Shown here: piece after piece, positions 42,127-54,524 of the stretch
Position numbering within the stretch: the stretch's first letter is position 1
Layout of the letters: each line of letters opens with the position of its first letter
Assembly: GCA_030512335.1 (NCBI GenBank)
Contig: JAULSU010000005.1
Span: 1,798,001-1,862,000, forward strand
Source: Immersiella caudata
Lineage: Eukaryota; Ascomycota; Sordariomycetes; Sordariales; Lasiosphaeriaceae
Length of the DNA stretch: 64,000 nucleotides
Reading direction: 5' to 3'
The notes under the pieces: generated by a model
Databases searched by the model: none
What the model was told of the DNA's origin: nothing
The model's input: the letters and a program-made list of their open reading frames with translations, nothing else
Position numbers and translations under genes: made by a program

Positions 42127-43424
42127 ATGGCCTCTCAAGAGTCAAAGAAGGCCGGCAAGGCCGCCGTCGTCGGCGCTGGCCTCACAGGAATGCTCGTAGC
42201 CCACGGTTTGAAAAAGGTAATACCTTGTTTATACCCCCCGTCGTACTTGGTCTAACCACCCTAGAACGGTTTCGACGTCGTGATCTTCGAATCGGAAGAA
42301 AAGGTTGACGCCCGTCCTCGAGATTGGACCATAGCAATTCATTGGGCGCTACCTACCTTCAACAACCTGCTCCCGGAGGCCGTTCGCGCCAATCTCGTCA
42401 AGGCACTCTGCAACCCCCGCGTCGACTTCACGCCTGAGGTTGAGTGCCTCCCCTGTTTCAATGGCGTCACCGGCGAGCTCATGCTCAAGAGCCCCATGCC
42501 GGGCAGTCGTCGCGTGTCGCGCCAACTCCTGCGCCAGGTCCTCTCGGAAGGCCTTGACGTCCAGTGGGACAAGAGGCTCGTTGACATCTCCTCCACCGCC
42601 GAACACGTAACCCTCACCTTTGCCGACAACGCAACCGTCCAAGCCGATTTCGTTCTCGGAGCCGACGGTGCCTCCTCCACCGTGCGCTCGTTGCTCTTTA
42701 ACAGGGACCCCAAGGCCAATCTCGTTCCCTCGGCATACTACATAGCCACAGTCATCATGCGTCACGACGATGCCGCAAAAGTCGAACCAGTCCACAACTT
42801 CCACCCTGTTGCGACAATCATGATGGGCGCGTCTTGTTTTGTTGGCACGGGCAGTATGTTGATTCCCTTTTCCTCTTTTCACGCTTACCTATCCAACCTA
42901 ACTTTCATCTAGCAATGTACGCCCCCACGCCAGACCTCTCCACTTGGTCCATCTTTTGGGCCAAAATCTTCCGCCGCGGCGCGTTTCCCGACCCGCCTGC
43001 CCGTCAAGGAGCCGAGGCCCTACGCTACGTCAAGGAAACCACCAAAGACCTCATCGAACCCTTCCAGAGCCAGATCGACTGGGCAAAGGAGGATGACAGC
43101 ACCATGTGTTTCATCGACCAGATGAAGTATTATACGCCCTCCCTGGGATTCGACACCCACGGCGGGCGGGTTACCTTGGTGGGCGACGCCGCCCATCCTA
43201 TGCTGCCGTACCGCGGGCAGGGCTTTCAGCATGCGGTTTTGGATGCACACTTGTTTATTGAGGCGTTGCAGAAGGGGGAGGGTCTTGAGGCGTACAATAC
43301 CGAGATGGTGGAGCGGGGCGCCAAGGCGGTCGCGCAAAGTTTGCAGGAGGCCGAGCTGAGTGTGGATTTGGAGGGGGTGATGAAGTCGCTTATGGCGAGG
43401 CAGGGCTTTAAAAGGACTGCTTAG
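42127..43424 (+). CDS. FAD-dependent monooxygenase, PKS-associated
   Basis: Exons are 42127-42216, 42265-42853 and 42913-43424; introns of 48 nt (GTAATA...TCTAAC...TAG) and 59 nt (GTATGT...CTAAC...TAG) in phase. The product is 396 residues. The N-terminal dinucleotide fold is AAVVGAGLTGMLVAHGL (GxGxxG). The middle DFVLGADGASSTVR is the DG motif, and TLVGDAAHPMLPYRGQG is the GD motif contacting FAD and ribose: the PHBH/UbiH-type group A flavin monooxygenase plan at near-usual length. There is no signal peptide or membrane anchor. It would use NAD(P)H and O2 to hydroxylate or epoxidise a substrate. Being next to, and co-oriented with, the HR-PKS suggests it acts on the polyketide; the actual reaction is inference. 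Confidence 0.88.
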
Positions 43425-45773
43425 GTGAGCAGAGGAGCTTTGTCGAAGTTTTTTTTTTTTTTTTTGGTTAGTTGACGGAGAAGTAGGGAATCATCGATGC
43501 TCTGTGGGATGCCCGAGATTGGGGGTAGCATATTAGTCTTATATGTCAAGGAAGCCTCCAACTACCCTCTTAGGATAAATTCCCGATCCCCTTGGATATT
43601 GAGTTACTTGGAGTTGTCCTCCTCTTGCTGTGCCTTACTTTTTAGATCCAGCCACCCCTTCTCTTACTGAGAGGGGAAAGAAACTCAAGGCGCCTACTAT
43701 TTGTTGCCTGCTGGCCTGCTGCCTTTGGGGTAAAAATGTTCCCACCACCTGACTATATCAATAGACAAATATTATCTTCTGGTTCAGGTCCGCCGTCTGA
43801 TTAAGCCACTCCTAGCATATTGCCTCCGGGCAAATTAACAATACGCTCATACTACAACTTATAATGTTAGGCAAGAACGCAGACCACTGTTAGCTGTCTA
43901 ACTGAGTTCTTGTGAGATTTGACCACTAACAGGCTCTCCTTGTAGTTAAGGACTTGATCCCAGGTCTCGATTTCTCGCATATGCCGCAGAGATTGCTTGC
44001 ATACTCTTAAGGGATACGGCCATGTTTCTGTGACGATCTGTGGGCCACCCTTGCGGCCGGGCCGGACTGACGTGCCCCCGCAGGCGCCAGTGTAAGCCAG
44101 TACTTAGACCGTGTGTGTGAGGAGGGGCTTTATACTAAGTGTTACTTTGCAGCGGTTTACAGGCCTGTGCTACAGAGCCTAAACAACAAGTTACAGCGTA
44201 CTCTGCGCTGTAAAACAGAAAGGTTTTAGTGGGCTTCTTCCACTGAATTCCAGGAGGCCCCAGTGGCCTCACAGGGGCCAGAGACCCCTTAGGCCCTGAG
44301 GCTTCTGGATTCCAAAAGGTTCGAAGCCACGTTGTGGCTAGTAAGTGGTAGCTGCAGGTACAGAGTACACAGATCGCTCCTTACTGGCGGGCCCTGTAAT
44401 ACAGGACCTCTCCAGTGCCCTTAGAGACTAGAACTTAACAATACCTAATGGTATAATTAGCTATTATTATAACTTGTGATAATGTGAAGAATCTTTCGGG
44501 TTTCTTACGTACGTATTCGTTTCGTTAATTAATCTAACCTTAATTATACCTTACTGTAGAGTCACCCCAAGTGCTACTGTGTATTATAGTGATATAGGAT
44601 TATTAACTTAGTAAGCCCCCCTCTGTAAGGACTTGCTTCTGTATTGCCCCTCTTAACTAGCTAACCATCCCTGCGACCCTGCCGACCGTTTGCCGACAGG
44701 CATCGGCCGTAATAAATGGGAGCCGTCGAACCGCATCAGAATCCTCTCCCGTCTAAACTGGGAGCAAGTGTGTCTGGATGTCAGTCGGGTGATACTTCGG
44801 GCGGCGGCGACAGATGCAGTTCGATATCCCAACATGAATTAAAACACTGTCAGAGCCGAACATTGCTGCCTTGTCGCTTTGTAGAGTAAGCCCACCAGCA
44901 AGCTTCTTAGCAGCAGTGACAGGTTTATTCTCGTGCAAGCTACCTAACTTGCAACATATCAGGCTAGAAAAGTAAGCACATATCAGCGTGCGTTATTCTG
45001 GCGCGGCGCGCCTGGCTGGAGATTTCTGCGGGGTTCCTAGACTGGCGAGATGGATGGCCAGAATAATTTGCCTGTGGTCGCTTTTCATGGGGTCGTATTG
45101 GACGCAGTGGGCCGCGCCGCCTTGTTCATGGTAAGCGGGTGGTAGGCCTGCATTTGCGACGCAGCATCTGCAGACTTGTTCCCTTGAGCCTGCCGGCGGG
45201 GCAACGTTCCGAGTCTTCGCTTCACACCTGCAGCCAGACGGCCATATGTCGGCAACTTTCCAGCCCAATCGGAGAGACGGCCCCTCCGTTTCAACATGCA
45301 TGAATGTGGGGGTTAAGCTCTACTCTCGGGAACCGTACACGGTATGAGTTACCCTGCGCCTATTACACGCAGAGACGTATGCAGCTCAAGCATATTCTCC
45401 TGATAAGCTCGTTGGCTGGAGTGGGATGGCATAGTGTCATAGACATGGTCTCTCCGTGTGCCGACCTTCTAGACTGAGGGGCTCGCTTGACAGCTCCGGA
45501 ATGGGGAGGAAGTCCGCCGCGATTCGGTGGTTCAGAGACGAGGGCATGTAAGCCAACCCGGATGGTCAATCAGGAGTCTGTCGAGCTTTCTCTACTGCAG
45601 ATAGTTAGTTGAAGCTGGGCGGCGGAGATGCCGTTAGGCGGGGGATATGAGTGCCTATGTCCCTTGCTCCTCTTGACCCTTTGTTGTTCATTCTGAAAAA
45701 ACGGGACGCTTGAAAACTCTGACTGCTCCTACTTCACCCACGCCACACCCTTTGCTGACTGCGCCGCGAAACA
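43425..45773. other. 2.3-kb AT-rich repeat-relic spacer between monooxygenase and PKS
   Basis: A 17-base T run lies at 43449-43465. From about 43560 to 44960 the sequence is AT-rich and TA-rich, most extreme at 44435-44600, with no usable reading frame and a dispersed repeat copy at 44161-44209. This is consistent with a RIP-mutated transposon. 45000-45770 recovers normal composition and is the likely PKS promoter. Confidence 0.6.
44161..44209 (-). repeat. Dispersed repeat fragment, copy B
   Basis: The reverse complement (AGCGCAGAGTACGCTG...) is the partner of 37215-37262, about 87% identical by eye, in opposite orientation. Confidence 0.65.
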
Positions 45774-48700
45774 ATGGCCACTGTCGAGGAGCCCATTCGT
45801 TTATCGCTTGACACATCCAGCCCGCCGATTAATACGCCCAGCGTCAGCGAGCCGCCCCATTCCGATGCGCCAAGCAGTGACAATGGCCCCAAGCCCATCG
45901 CAATCTGCGGCGTCGGCGTCCGTTTGCCGGGCGGCATCCGCAACTGTGACGGTGTGTCCACCTCCAATGCCCGCTTCTCGATCTCAAGCCACTGACAACC
46001 CCCCCTCCCCCAGACTGCTGGTCCCTGCTCATCAACGGCCGCGACGCGCGCGGGCCTATCCCTGCGAGCCGCTACAATGCGTCTGGGTTTGACGGGTCGC
46101 TCGGCGGGAAGAACGGCTTCAAGATTGAGCAAGGTTATTTCCTCGAAGAGGATCTCGCTGCCCTGGATACGGCCGTCTTCCGGCTGACCAAGAGCGAGCT
46201 CGAGCGCACGGATCCGCAACAGCGGATGTTGCTGGAGGTGACGCGGGAGTGTCTCGACGATGCAGGGGAGGTGGGCGACAGGTATCGCGGGAAGGCCGTG
46301 GGCTGCTACGTCGGCACCTTTGGGGACGACTGGCTGCTGGTGACGGCGCGCGACACGGCGAGCCCGGAAGGCGGGCACTCGGTGACGGGCGCGGGCGACC
46401 TGATGCTGGCGAACCGAATGAGCTTTGAGTACGACTTTCGCGGGCCGTCGATGGCTGTCAAGACGGGCTGTTCGGCGTCGATGGTGGCGCTGCACGAGGC
46501 GTGCCGGGCCATCCAGGCCGGAGATGCGTGTGCGGCGGTTGTGGCAGGGACGAGCATGATTCTGACGCCCATGCTCACGGCAACCATGGCGGCGAACGAG
46601 CTTCTCTCCCCCGACGCCTCCTGCAAGACGTTCGACGCGGCAGCCAACGGCTTCGCCCGCGCCGAAGCAGTCAGCGCAATCTACATCAAGCCGCTCGAGG
46701 ACGCCCTCCGCGACGGCAACCCTGTCCGCGCCGTCATCCGCGCCACTGCGGTCAACACCGACGGCAAGAGCGTGAGCCTGGTGACTCCCAACGGCGACGC
46801 CCAGGCCGCCCTCATCCGCCACGCCTATCGCTCCGCCAGGCTCGATCCCAGCGACACGGCCTTCGTCGAGTGCCACGGCACCGGCACTCCGACGGGTGAC
46901 CCCATCGAGACCAGCGCCGTCGGCAGCGTCTTTGGCAGCGCCGGGGTGCTCATTGGCTCCGTCAAGCCGAACCTCGGCCACGGGGAGGGCGCCTCCGGTC
47001 TGACCAGCATCATCAAGTGCGTCCTCGCCCTCGAGCACAAGACCATCCCGCCAAATATCAAGTTCCACAATCCCAACCCCAAGAGTGAGGTCCCCCCCTC
47101 CGTCCCGAGCCTGCCTGGCAGCTCCCATGACTAACTCCGACTTGCGCTGCCCGCAGTTCCTTTCGACCAGCACAAGCTGACCGTCCCCGTTGTTCCGACA
47201 CCGTTCCCGCCGGGCCGCGCCGAGCGGATCAGCGTCAACTCGTTTGGCATGGGCGGAACGAATGCACACGCCATTCTAGAGGCTTGGAACCCCTCCTCTG
47301 CCAATCGGCCCCTTCAGGTCGGCGACAGCCAGCCTGGCGTCGACTCGTCAGCCGAGCTCCTGCTCCTTTCTGCTAGCACAGAAGCGTCTCTGGCAGCCCA
47401 GTTCAAGCAGTTCCAAGAGCGTGTTCGTCTGAGCCCTGAGGAAATCTCGGACATTGCCTACACATGTGCACTGAGACGTCAGCATCTCCCGTACCGCTCC
47501 TTCGCCATCGTTCAACCCAACGGCAGCCTTGTTGGGGTTCCCAGCGCAGCAGAGGCTCCGTCCAGGGCCTCGCCGGTGGTCATGGTCTTCAGCGGTCAAG
47601 GAGCGCAGTGGCCGACGATGGGCAAGGAGCTCATCCTCCATAACCAGGAGATCCGGAAAGACTTGGAAGACATGGATGCCGTTCTGCAGCGGTTGTCACA
47701 CCCCCCGACATGGAAGCTTGTTGGTAAGTGCAACATCAACATCCCGTATGCCTCCTCTCTCTGGAGAGCCCTCTGGAGAGCCCTCTGGAGAGCTCCAATC
47801 GTACGCTCTGGGCTTGGGGCTCTCACGAAGGGGTCGAGAGTCGTCGACCTACAACCCCGACTGCGTCACATCTCCCGGGACTAACTGTTGCCAGACCAGC
47901 TGCTAGCCCCTGCCTCGACGAGTGAAATCCACAAAGCGTCGCTCGCCCAGCCGCTCTGCACCGCCCTTCAAATCGCCCTTTTCAATGCGTATTCCGCTCT
48001 AGGTGTTATGCCCTCCTCCGTCGTTGGCCATTCGAGCGGCGAGATTGCCGCAGCGTACGCAGCAGGGTATCTTACCATGGCAGATGCCGTCACCATCGCC
48101 TACTACCGCGGCTTCGTCATGAAGAACAACAAGCTCGATGGCGGCATGGCGGCTGTGGGCCTAGGCGCCCACGATGTGTCCAAATTCCTTCGCAAGGGAG
48201 AGGTTGTTCTTGCTTGCGAAAATAGCCCCTCGAGCTCGACAATCTCTGGCGACAGGGAGGCATTGATCGAGGTGCTGGCGAAAATCCAGAAAGACCAGCC
48301 AGATGTCCTTGCGCGACCGCTCAAGGTCGACATGGCCTACCACTCGCACCACATGGCGTCTCTGAGCCAGGAATACATCCAGCTGCTAGAGGAGGCCGGC
48401 ATTCCCAAACCGCACCTCCAGCGTCGCGGCACCGCCAAGCTCTTCTCCTCTGTGACAGCCGAGTTGGTCGCGGAGGATGCCAACCTGGGCGCCAAATACT
48501 GGGGTCAGAATTTGACGTCCCCTGTACGCTTTTCATCAGCCGTGACGTGCCTCCTCTCCGACCTCTCGTCCGCTACCACGCCATCGCTCCTGGAGATTGG
48601 CCCGCATTCCACCCTGGCCGGTCCTCTACGCCAAATTCTATCCTCTCTACCCGTGGCATGCGAATACGTACCATCCCTCACGCGCGGAAGCGACGGGCAG

Positions 48701-51700
48701 GAGTCGTTCCTCTCCTCCATCGGCCGCCTGTTCCAGCTGAACTACCCCCTCAAGCTCAACGCCATGTTCCCCACTGGCAGATCAGTTGCCGGCCTCCCTC
48801 CTTATCCCTGGGACCACTCCTCCACGACTCCCTGGTCCGAATCTCGAATCTCGCGAGCCTGGCGGCACCGCTCGCACGCCACTCATTGTCTGATTGGGAA
48901 TCGCCTCCCTGAGTCGTCCAGCACCGAGCCCGTGTGGAGGCACATCCTCCGTCTTGAAGACGAGCCGTGGTTGGCAGACCACAAGATTCAGAGCGATGTC
49001 GTGTTCCCATTTGCTGCATATGCTTCAATGGTGGGTGAGGCGGTGAGGCAACTCACTGGCGGTGCGCAAGGCATGGGCTACCAAGTCAGAAGGCCTACCG
49101 TCTACGCCGCCATGCTGGTACCCATCGAAGCTGAGCTGGAGGTCGTAACCAGTTTGAAGCGGCACATGCTGAGCGATGAGGTGGAGTCGGAGTGGTGGGA
49201 GTTTAGCATTGCAAGCTTGTCCGGGCATGTTTGGACGAGGCACTGTGACGGGCAGGTCAAGCCGACCAAAAACGAGGAGCGGCCCCGCACCCCTGGATGG
49301 CAGGCCGCGGAGCAGCTTCCACGGTCGTTTCCAAAGCTCAGGAGGTACAACGCCATGGCAAAAGCTGGGTACAACTTTGGGCCTGCCTTTCGTTGGCTGG
49401 AGGCTGTGAGAACATGCACGGCCGGGGAGACAGCCAGGGGCACCATCCCGCTGCCGGCTGCGAGAGATGTCGGGACTTCTGCGTCGGCGTTTACGCTGCA
49501 TCCTACCGCCATCGACGCCTGTCTGCAGCTGTTCCTTTCTGCAAAATCACAAGGCCTATCTCGCAGAATGATCGATTTGTCACTTCCGGTTGCCATCGAA
49601 TATCTCGAGATCAACGACCCGATGGGCTCTGCGCTGGAAGGCAAGGCATGGAACGAGTTTGGCCGAGCGGGAAGGTCGGCTATAGAGTGCCAGGCAAACG
49701 GCCAGGTTGTCCTACGAGCGGAGGGCATTCAAATGCGCCGCATCGATAGCCGCCCAGCTAATCTGGCCGATGGTGATGATGATGACGACGTCCATGCTGC
49801 CGCTCGCCTGCACTGGATGCCTCATTTCGACTTTGTCGACCATGCTCAATTGTTCATTTCGCCCAGGATCGATGAGGAGCAAATCCGGCTGCTTGAGGAG
49901 CTCCAACTCCTTGTCATTCTGGAATCGGCGCCTCGTTTGCAACAGCTGGAGCCTTGCCAGCCGCACTTTGCCAAGTTCCGAAGCTGGCTCAACAAGCAGA
50001 TTGCTCTCGCGGAATTGGGCACCTACGAGCTTGTTCCTCATTCCAGGGATCTGTGCCGCCTCGCCAGCGGGGAGCGCCTCGGCCTCATTCACACCCTTGG
50101 CGCACGCCTAGAGGGCCTTCCCCATCCGGCTCTTGCCACGGGAATCAAGCGTGTATTTGACAACATCGAGGGCATCTTTACAGGTTCGGTCGACACCCTC
50201 GAGACGCTCATCCACGACAAACTCCTCGCTCGAATTTATGACGTCGCCAGTTTTGATTACTCGCCATTCATCCGCACCTTGTCGCATTCTCGCCCGCAGC
50301 TTCGCATTCTAGAAGTTGGGGCTGGCACCGGGGGCACCACCCACACCATTCTTCGCAGTTTTTTGGATCACGATGCCGCCTTGCCAAGCTACAGCTGCTA
50401 CACCTTCACGGACATCAGCGCGGGCTTTTTTCCTGCCGCTCAAGAGCGGTTCTCCTATGCACAGAACCTCGAGTTCAAAGTGCTTGACATCAGCCGGGAC
50501 CCCAAGGAACAGGGGTTCGAACCGGACACGTACGATCTTGTGCTGGCCGCCAACGTGGTGCATGCCACCCCCTGCCTACAGGAGACGTTGCGAAACTTGG
50601 CCTGGTTGTTGAAGCCGGAAGGGATGCTTGTGATGACGGAGGTATGCAGCACGACTCGGACCTCGACTTTTATCTTTGGAAACTTTACGGGTTGGTGGCT
50701 AGGGGAGAGCGATGACCGGATTGACGGGCCATGCGTGGGCGTGGAGAGGTGGGACAGAGAATTGAAGTCTTCCGGCTTCAGGGGTGTTGACACCGTCCGG
50801 TACGATGCGGATGCTCCCGAGTACCAGAAGATTTGCGTCATCAGAAGCGGAAAGGTGGTTGAGCCTGTTCAAGAACCGGAACGAAAGGTGTCCTTTTTGA
50901 CATCGGCTCCGGATTCCGCTCTTCTTGGAAGTCTCAAGGACGCGTTCGCTCAGCAAGGATGGACAATATCGACCTGCGGGCTGTCAGAGTCCCCACCGGA
51001 TGCGGATACAGACATCATATCCCTGCTTGACCTTGAAATGAGCCTCTTCGCTGAGGTCACGGCCGACACCCTAGCCAGATTCCAGAGGACCATGCAGGGA
51101 ATTCAACCACGGCAGAATATGCTTTGGTTGATGCCCCCGGTTCAGATCACCTGCACAAATCCTCATGCGGCCGCCAGTCTTGCCATCGCCCGAACCGTCC
51201 GCTCCGAGCTGGCCTTGAGTTTTGCGACTCTTGAGATAGAGCCGTCTGACCCTTGCCTTTGCTCTCATATCCTCCGTGTACTACACAAGCTTCGTACTGC
51301 GCAGGATACCAACACGCTCGAGAGCGACAAAGAGTTCGCCATCCACAACGGGCTGATCCAGATTGGACGGTATCGCCCGTTTTCTCTAGTGGACGAGACC
51401 ACCCGGCTCGGCATCCAAGCGGCGGATGCAATTCCAGGGGCCGAAACAGCCGCAGTACTCAACGTTACCCAGCCCGGTGTCTTGGACTCTCTTGCGTGGG
51501 AGAGGAGACCGCTACCTGCGATTGTCCCTGCAGGGCACGTCGAGATCACAGTCCACAACGCAGGCATCAACTTCCGCGATGTTGTCTTTGCGGGCGGCAT
51601 CATCGCATGGTCTGGTCCAGGAAGCCTTCCGTTGACTATGGAGGTAGCTGGCGTGGTTAGCCGTCTTGGTGCAGGTGCGGACGGGTTGCTGCAGATGGGC

Positions 51701-53736
51701 GACCGCGTCATGGCTATGAGCTGCACGGGCGGATTCGCTACCAAGGTGATCACGGACTGCGTGCACGTTGTGCACATTCCGGATCACATGTCGTTCAAGC
51801 AGGCCGCGACGATGCAAGCCGCCTATTCGACCGCCATATCAGCTCTGTTAGACACCGGACATCTCTCTCAAGGTATGAGCGTGCTCATCCACTCGGCCTG
51901 TGGGGGCGTTGGCTTGGCAGCGCTTCAGATCTGCCGCATGGTTGGAAACGTGGTGGTGTACTGCACCGTCGGGAACGACAAGAAGGCGCAGCATCTGGTG
52001 GAAAATTATGGGATCCCCAGGGACAGGATCTTCAGGAGCCGGGACGCCAAGTTTCTCGACGGAGTCATGAATGCCACAAATGGAGAGGGCGTGGACCTAG
52101 TGTTGAACTCCCTCGCTGGCGAGCTCCTTCACGCAAGCTGGAAGTGCGTGGCTCGTGGTGGGAAGCTGCTGGAGCTGGGTAAGCGGGATCTGGCCGCCGG
52201 CGGCAAGTTGGACATGAGTCTCTTCTTGGATCATCGATCTTATTGCGGCATTGACATCGCGTACATGGCGGACAACCGGCCACGGGTCACGAGAGAGTAG
52301 GTGCAGGCCCTTTCCACATGTTTTGATATCAGGCTGACGAAAACAGCTATTGCGAGCGCATGCTCGTCTACTACGAACAGGGCCTCATCGCGCCTATCGA
52401 GCCGATCATCGAGTTTGAAGCCCTCGATGCGAAGCATGCCTTCCGACATCTGCGCGCCGGGGAGCACATTGGCAAGCTAGTTCTCAACGTCCCCCAGCAG
52501 GCCGCGGCTCTCAATCCAGCCCCTGTGCGACGGCCCATGTCTTTTCGGGCTGACGCTGCGTACTTGCTCGTTGGCGGCGCCAGTGGTCTTGGTCGTTCCT
52601 TGGCTGTTTGGCTCGTCGAGCGGGGAGCGAAGAGTCTTGTCTTCCTCTCTCGAACAGCGGGCGCTAGCAAGGAAAGCAAAGAACTTGCACAGGAGCTGGA
52701 GTCAATGGGCGCGTGCGCCGTTATGGTCCTGGGAAGCGTGAGCAGAGCTGAAGATGTCGACAAGGCAATTGCAGCGGCGCCGGCTCCCATCAAAGGCGTC
52801 TTCCAGCTCGCCATGGTGCAAAGAGACTCGCCGTTTCTCAGCATTTCGCACAAAGACTGGACTGCTGCTGTCGAGCCAAAGGTGACCGGGACATGGAATC
52901 TGCACAACGCCCTGCTCAAGACTCCTCTGGACTTCTTCTGGCTCGCCTCCTCCACCATCACAGTCGTGGATCAACCTGGTCAAGCCAACTACAAGGCTGG
53001 ATGCATGTTTCTTGAGGCCTTTTGCCGGTACCGTCACTCGCTTAGTTTGCCCGCATCGGCCCTGAGTATCTGCCCAATTGAAGACGTGGGATATGTGGCC
53101 GACAACGCATACGCAAAGCGTAGCGTCATGGCCCAAGGCAATTACATGCTAGGGGAGCGTGAGTTTCTGGATTGTGTCGAAGCCAGCCTCTTTGAACAGC
53201 GCCCGCCCCCATCGGAGCAACCAATCACCGCAGGACATATTCAGGAGTGGCAAAGCAGAGGGCACATAGTCATGGGAATGCGATCTAGCTCCCAGCTCCA
53301 CCTTGCCGACGATCGGAACCCGACCAACTGGCGCCGCGACCCGCGAATGGGGTTTTATCACAACAAATCTCTCCGCCCTAACTCTTCAAAGGAAGGTGAA
53401 TCGTCGTCCCTCAAGAGATTCATGGACCGCTTGGCAGAGAGTGGCGCAACGGCTGCCGAGATGCTAGGCGATGAAGCCAATGTGGAGTTTCTCGCGACTG
53501 AAACAGGGCGCAAGGTGATGGACTTTCTGCTCAAGCCGGGTGCGTCGGTAGATTTAAGCTTGAGCCTTGCGAAAATGGGCATGGACAGCCTGGCGGCGAT
53601 TGAGCTTCGCAGGTGGTTCCGTCAGGCCATGGGGCTGCAGGTGACGGTTTTGGAGCTGATGGGGAGCAATAGCATGAAGGAGCTGGGAGGAATGGTTGCG
53701 GAGAAGTTGAGGGAGAAGCATGTTGAAGCTTTTTGA
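45774..53736 (+). CDS. Highly reducing type I polyketide synthase (KS-AT-DH-MT-ER-KR-ACP)
   Basis: Five exons: 45774-45951, 46014-47084, 47157-47723, 47895-52296 and 52347-53736; introns of 62, 72, 171 and 50 nt, all in phase; 2535 residues. KS: Cys212 in VKTGCSASM, HGTGTPTGDP and KPNLGHGEGASG. AT: GHSSGE with Ser652. DH: His968 in DHKIQSDVVFP, and HPTAIDACLQ; the usual Gly of HxxxGxxxxP is Ser. MT: LEVGAGTGGTTHTIL, an intact SAM site. ER: HSACGGVGLAALQ. KR: LVGGASGLGRSLAVW with GQANYKAG. ACP: MGMDSLAAIEL, Ser2487. There is no thioesterase or reductase domain, as usual for fungal HR-PKSs, so release needs a separate enzyme. The enzyme iteratively makes a reduced, C-methylated chain; product unknown. 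The neighbouring monooxygenase is the likely tailoring enzyme. Confidence 0.93.
47759..47794 (+). repeat. Three-copy 12-bp tandem repeat inside the third PKS intron
   Basis: CTCTGGAGAGCC is repeated three times (last base differs in the last copy). It lies within intron 47724-47894, which is 171 nt long, against 50-72 nt for the other introns of the gene. The repeat probably expanded the intron. Confidence 0.85.
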
Positions 53737-54524
53737 GCTTGGATGTCGTCTGGGAGTTGGTGATGAACGGTCAGCGGCCGCGCGAGGGGAATCCGAGACA
53801 GCGGATCTACACGTGAAGAAGTAAGAAACGACAGCGCAAACGATGAAAACCATCCTGGCTCCGAGTTTATAAGAGCGACAGTAGATTGTAGCGGCCCGCT
53901 TTACGTACCTGTCTCAACAGGTCCTGATCAAGGCACTCGGGAATATATCGTCGTCGAAGAAAGGGACTGCTGCCAAGAAAGTCTGACAGATCCAGTGGCG
54001 CGGAGACTTGTTCGGAGCTCAGAGCTAAGGCCGCAAATAATGACCAAGGCGCCGTTGAATTAGACACCGACCAGAGGACCACAGATTCCAGACAGACGCG
54101 CCCAAAACGTAACTGCGCTCATGCCGGAAAAGAGCTCCCAAAGCGCTTATACTGGTGGAAGCCACCGCTTCCATGCGACAGTAGCCGATGAAGAAGTTTT
54201 GGGTACCGAGCAACAAGAGAGTTGAGAGCTGCGAGGCTGAGGACTATGGCCGAAAGAGAAGTCCCATGTGGCTCAGACGGGCCGCGGGAACCTCCAACCT
54301 GGATATGCCTCAAGGATGAACGACCGCCATCGCTCGGCTCAGCTGGTGAGCAGGGAGCAAGGCGACCAGTCTACACCGTGGAGCACTGAGCTGAGGAACA
54401 GCTGAGAGTTGAAGAACGCTATGAAGCTAAAGTCACGAAGTCGACCCCACGAGACAGAAGCGAAAATTAGTTTCCATAAAGAATGATCAGCGCGCAAAAC
54501 ACCATCCACAAAGTCAACTTCACC
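53737..54524. other. Intergenic region, no supported gene
   Basis: 3' regions of the convergent PKS and acetyltransferase genes. Short frames only. Confidence 0.5.

Noticed and set aside
45734..47269. 511-codon minus-strand ORF
   Set aside because: Antisense shadow of the KS domain in GC-rich sequence; crosses two PKS introns without a break only by codon bias.
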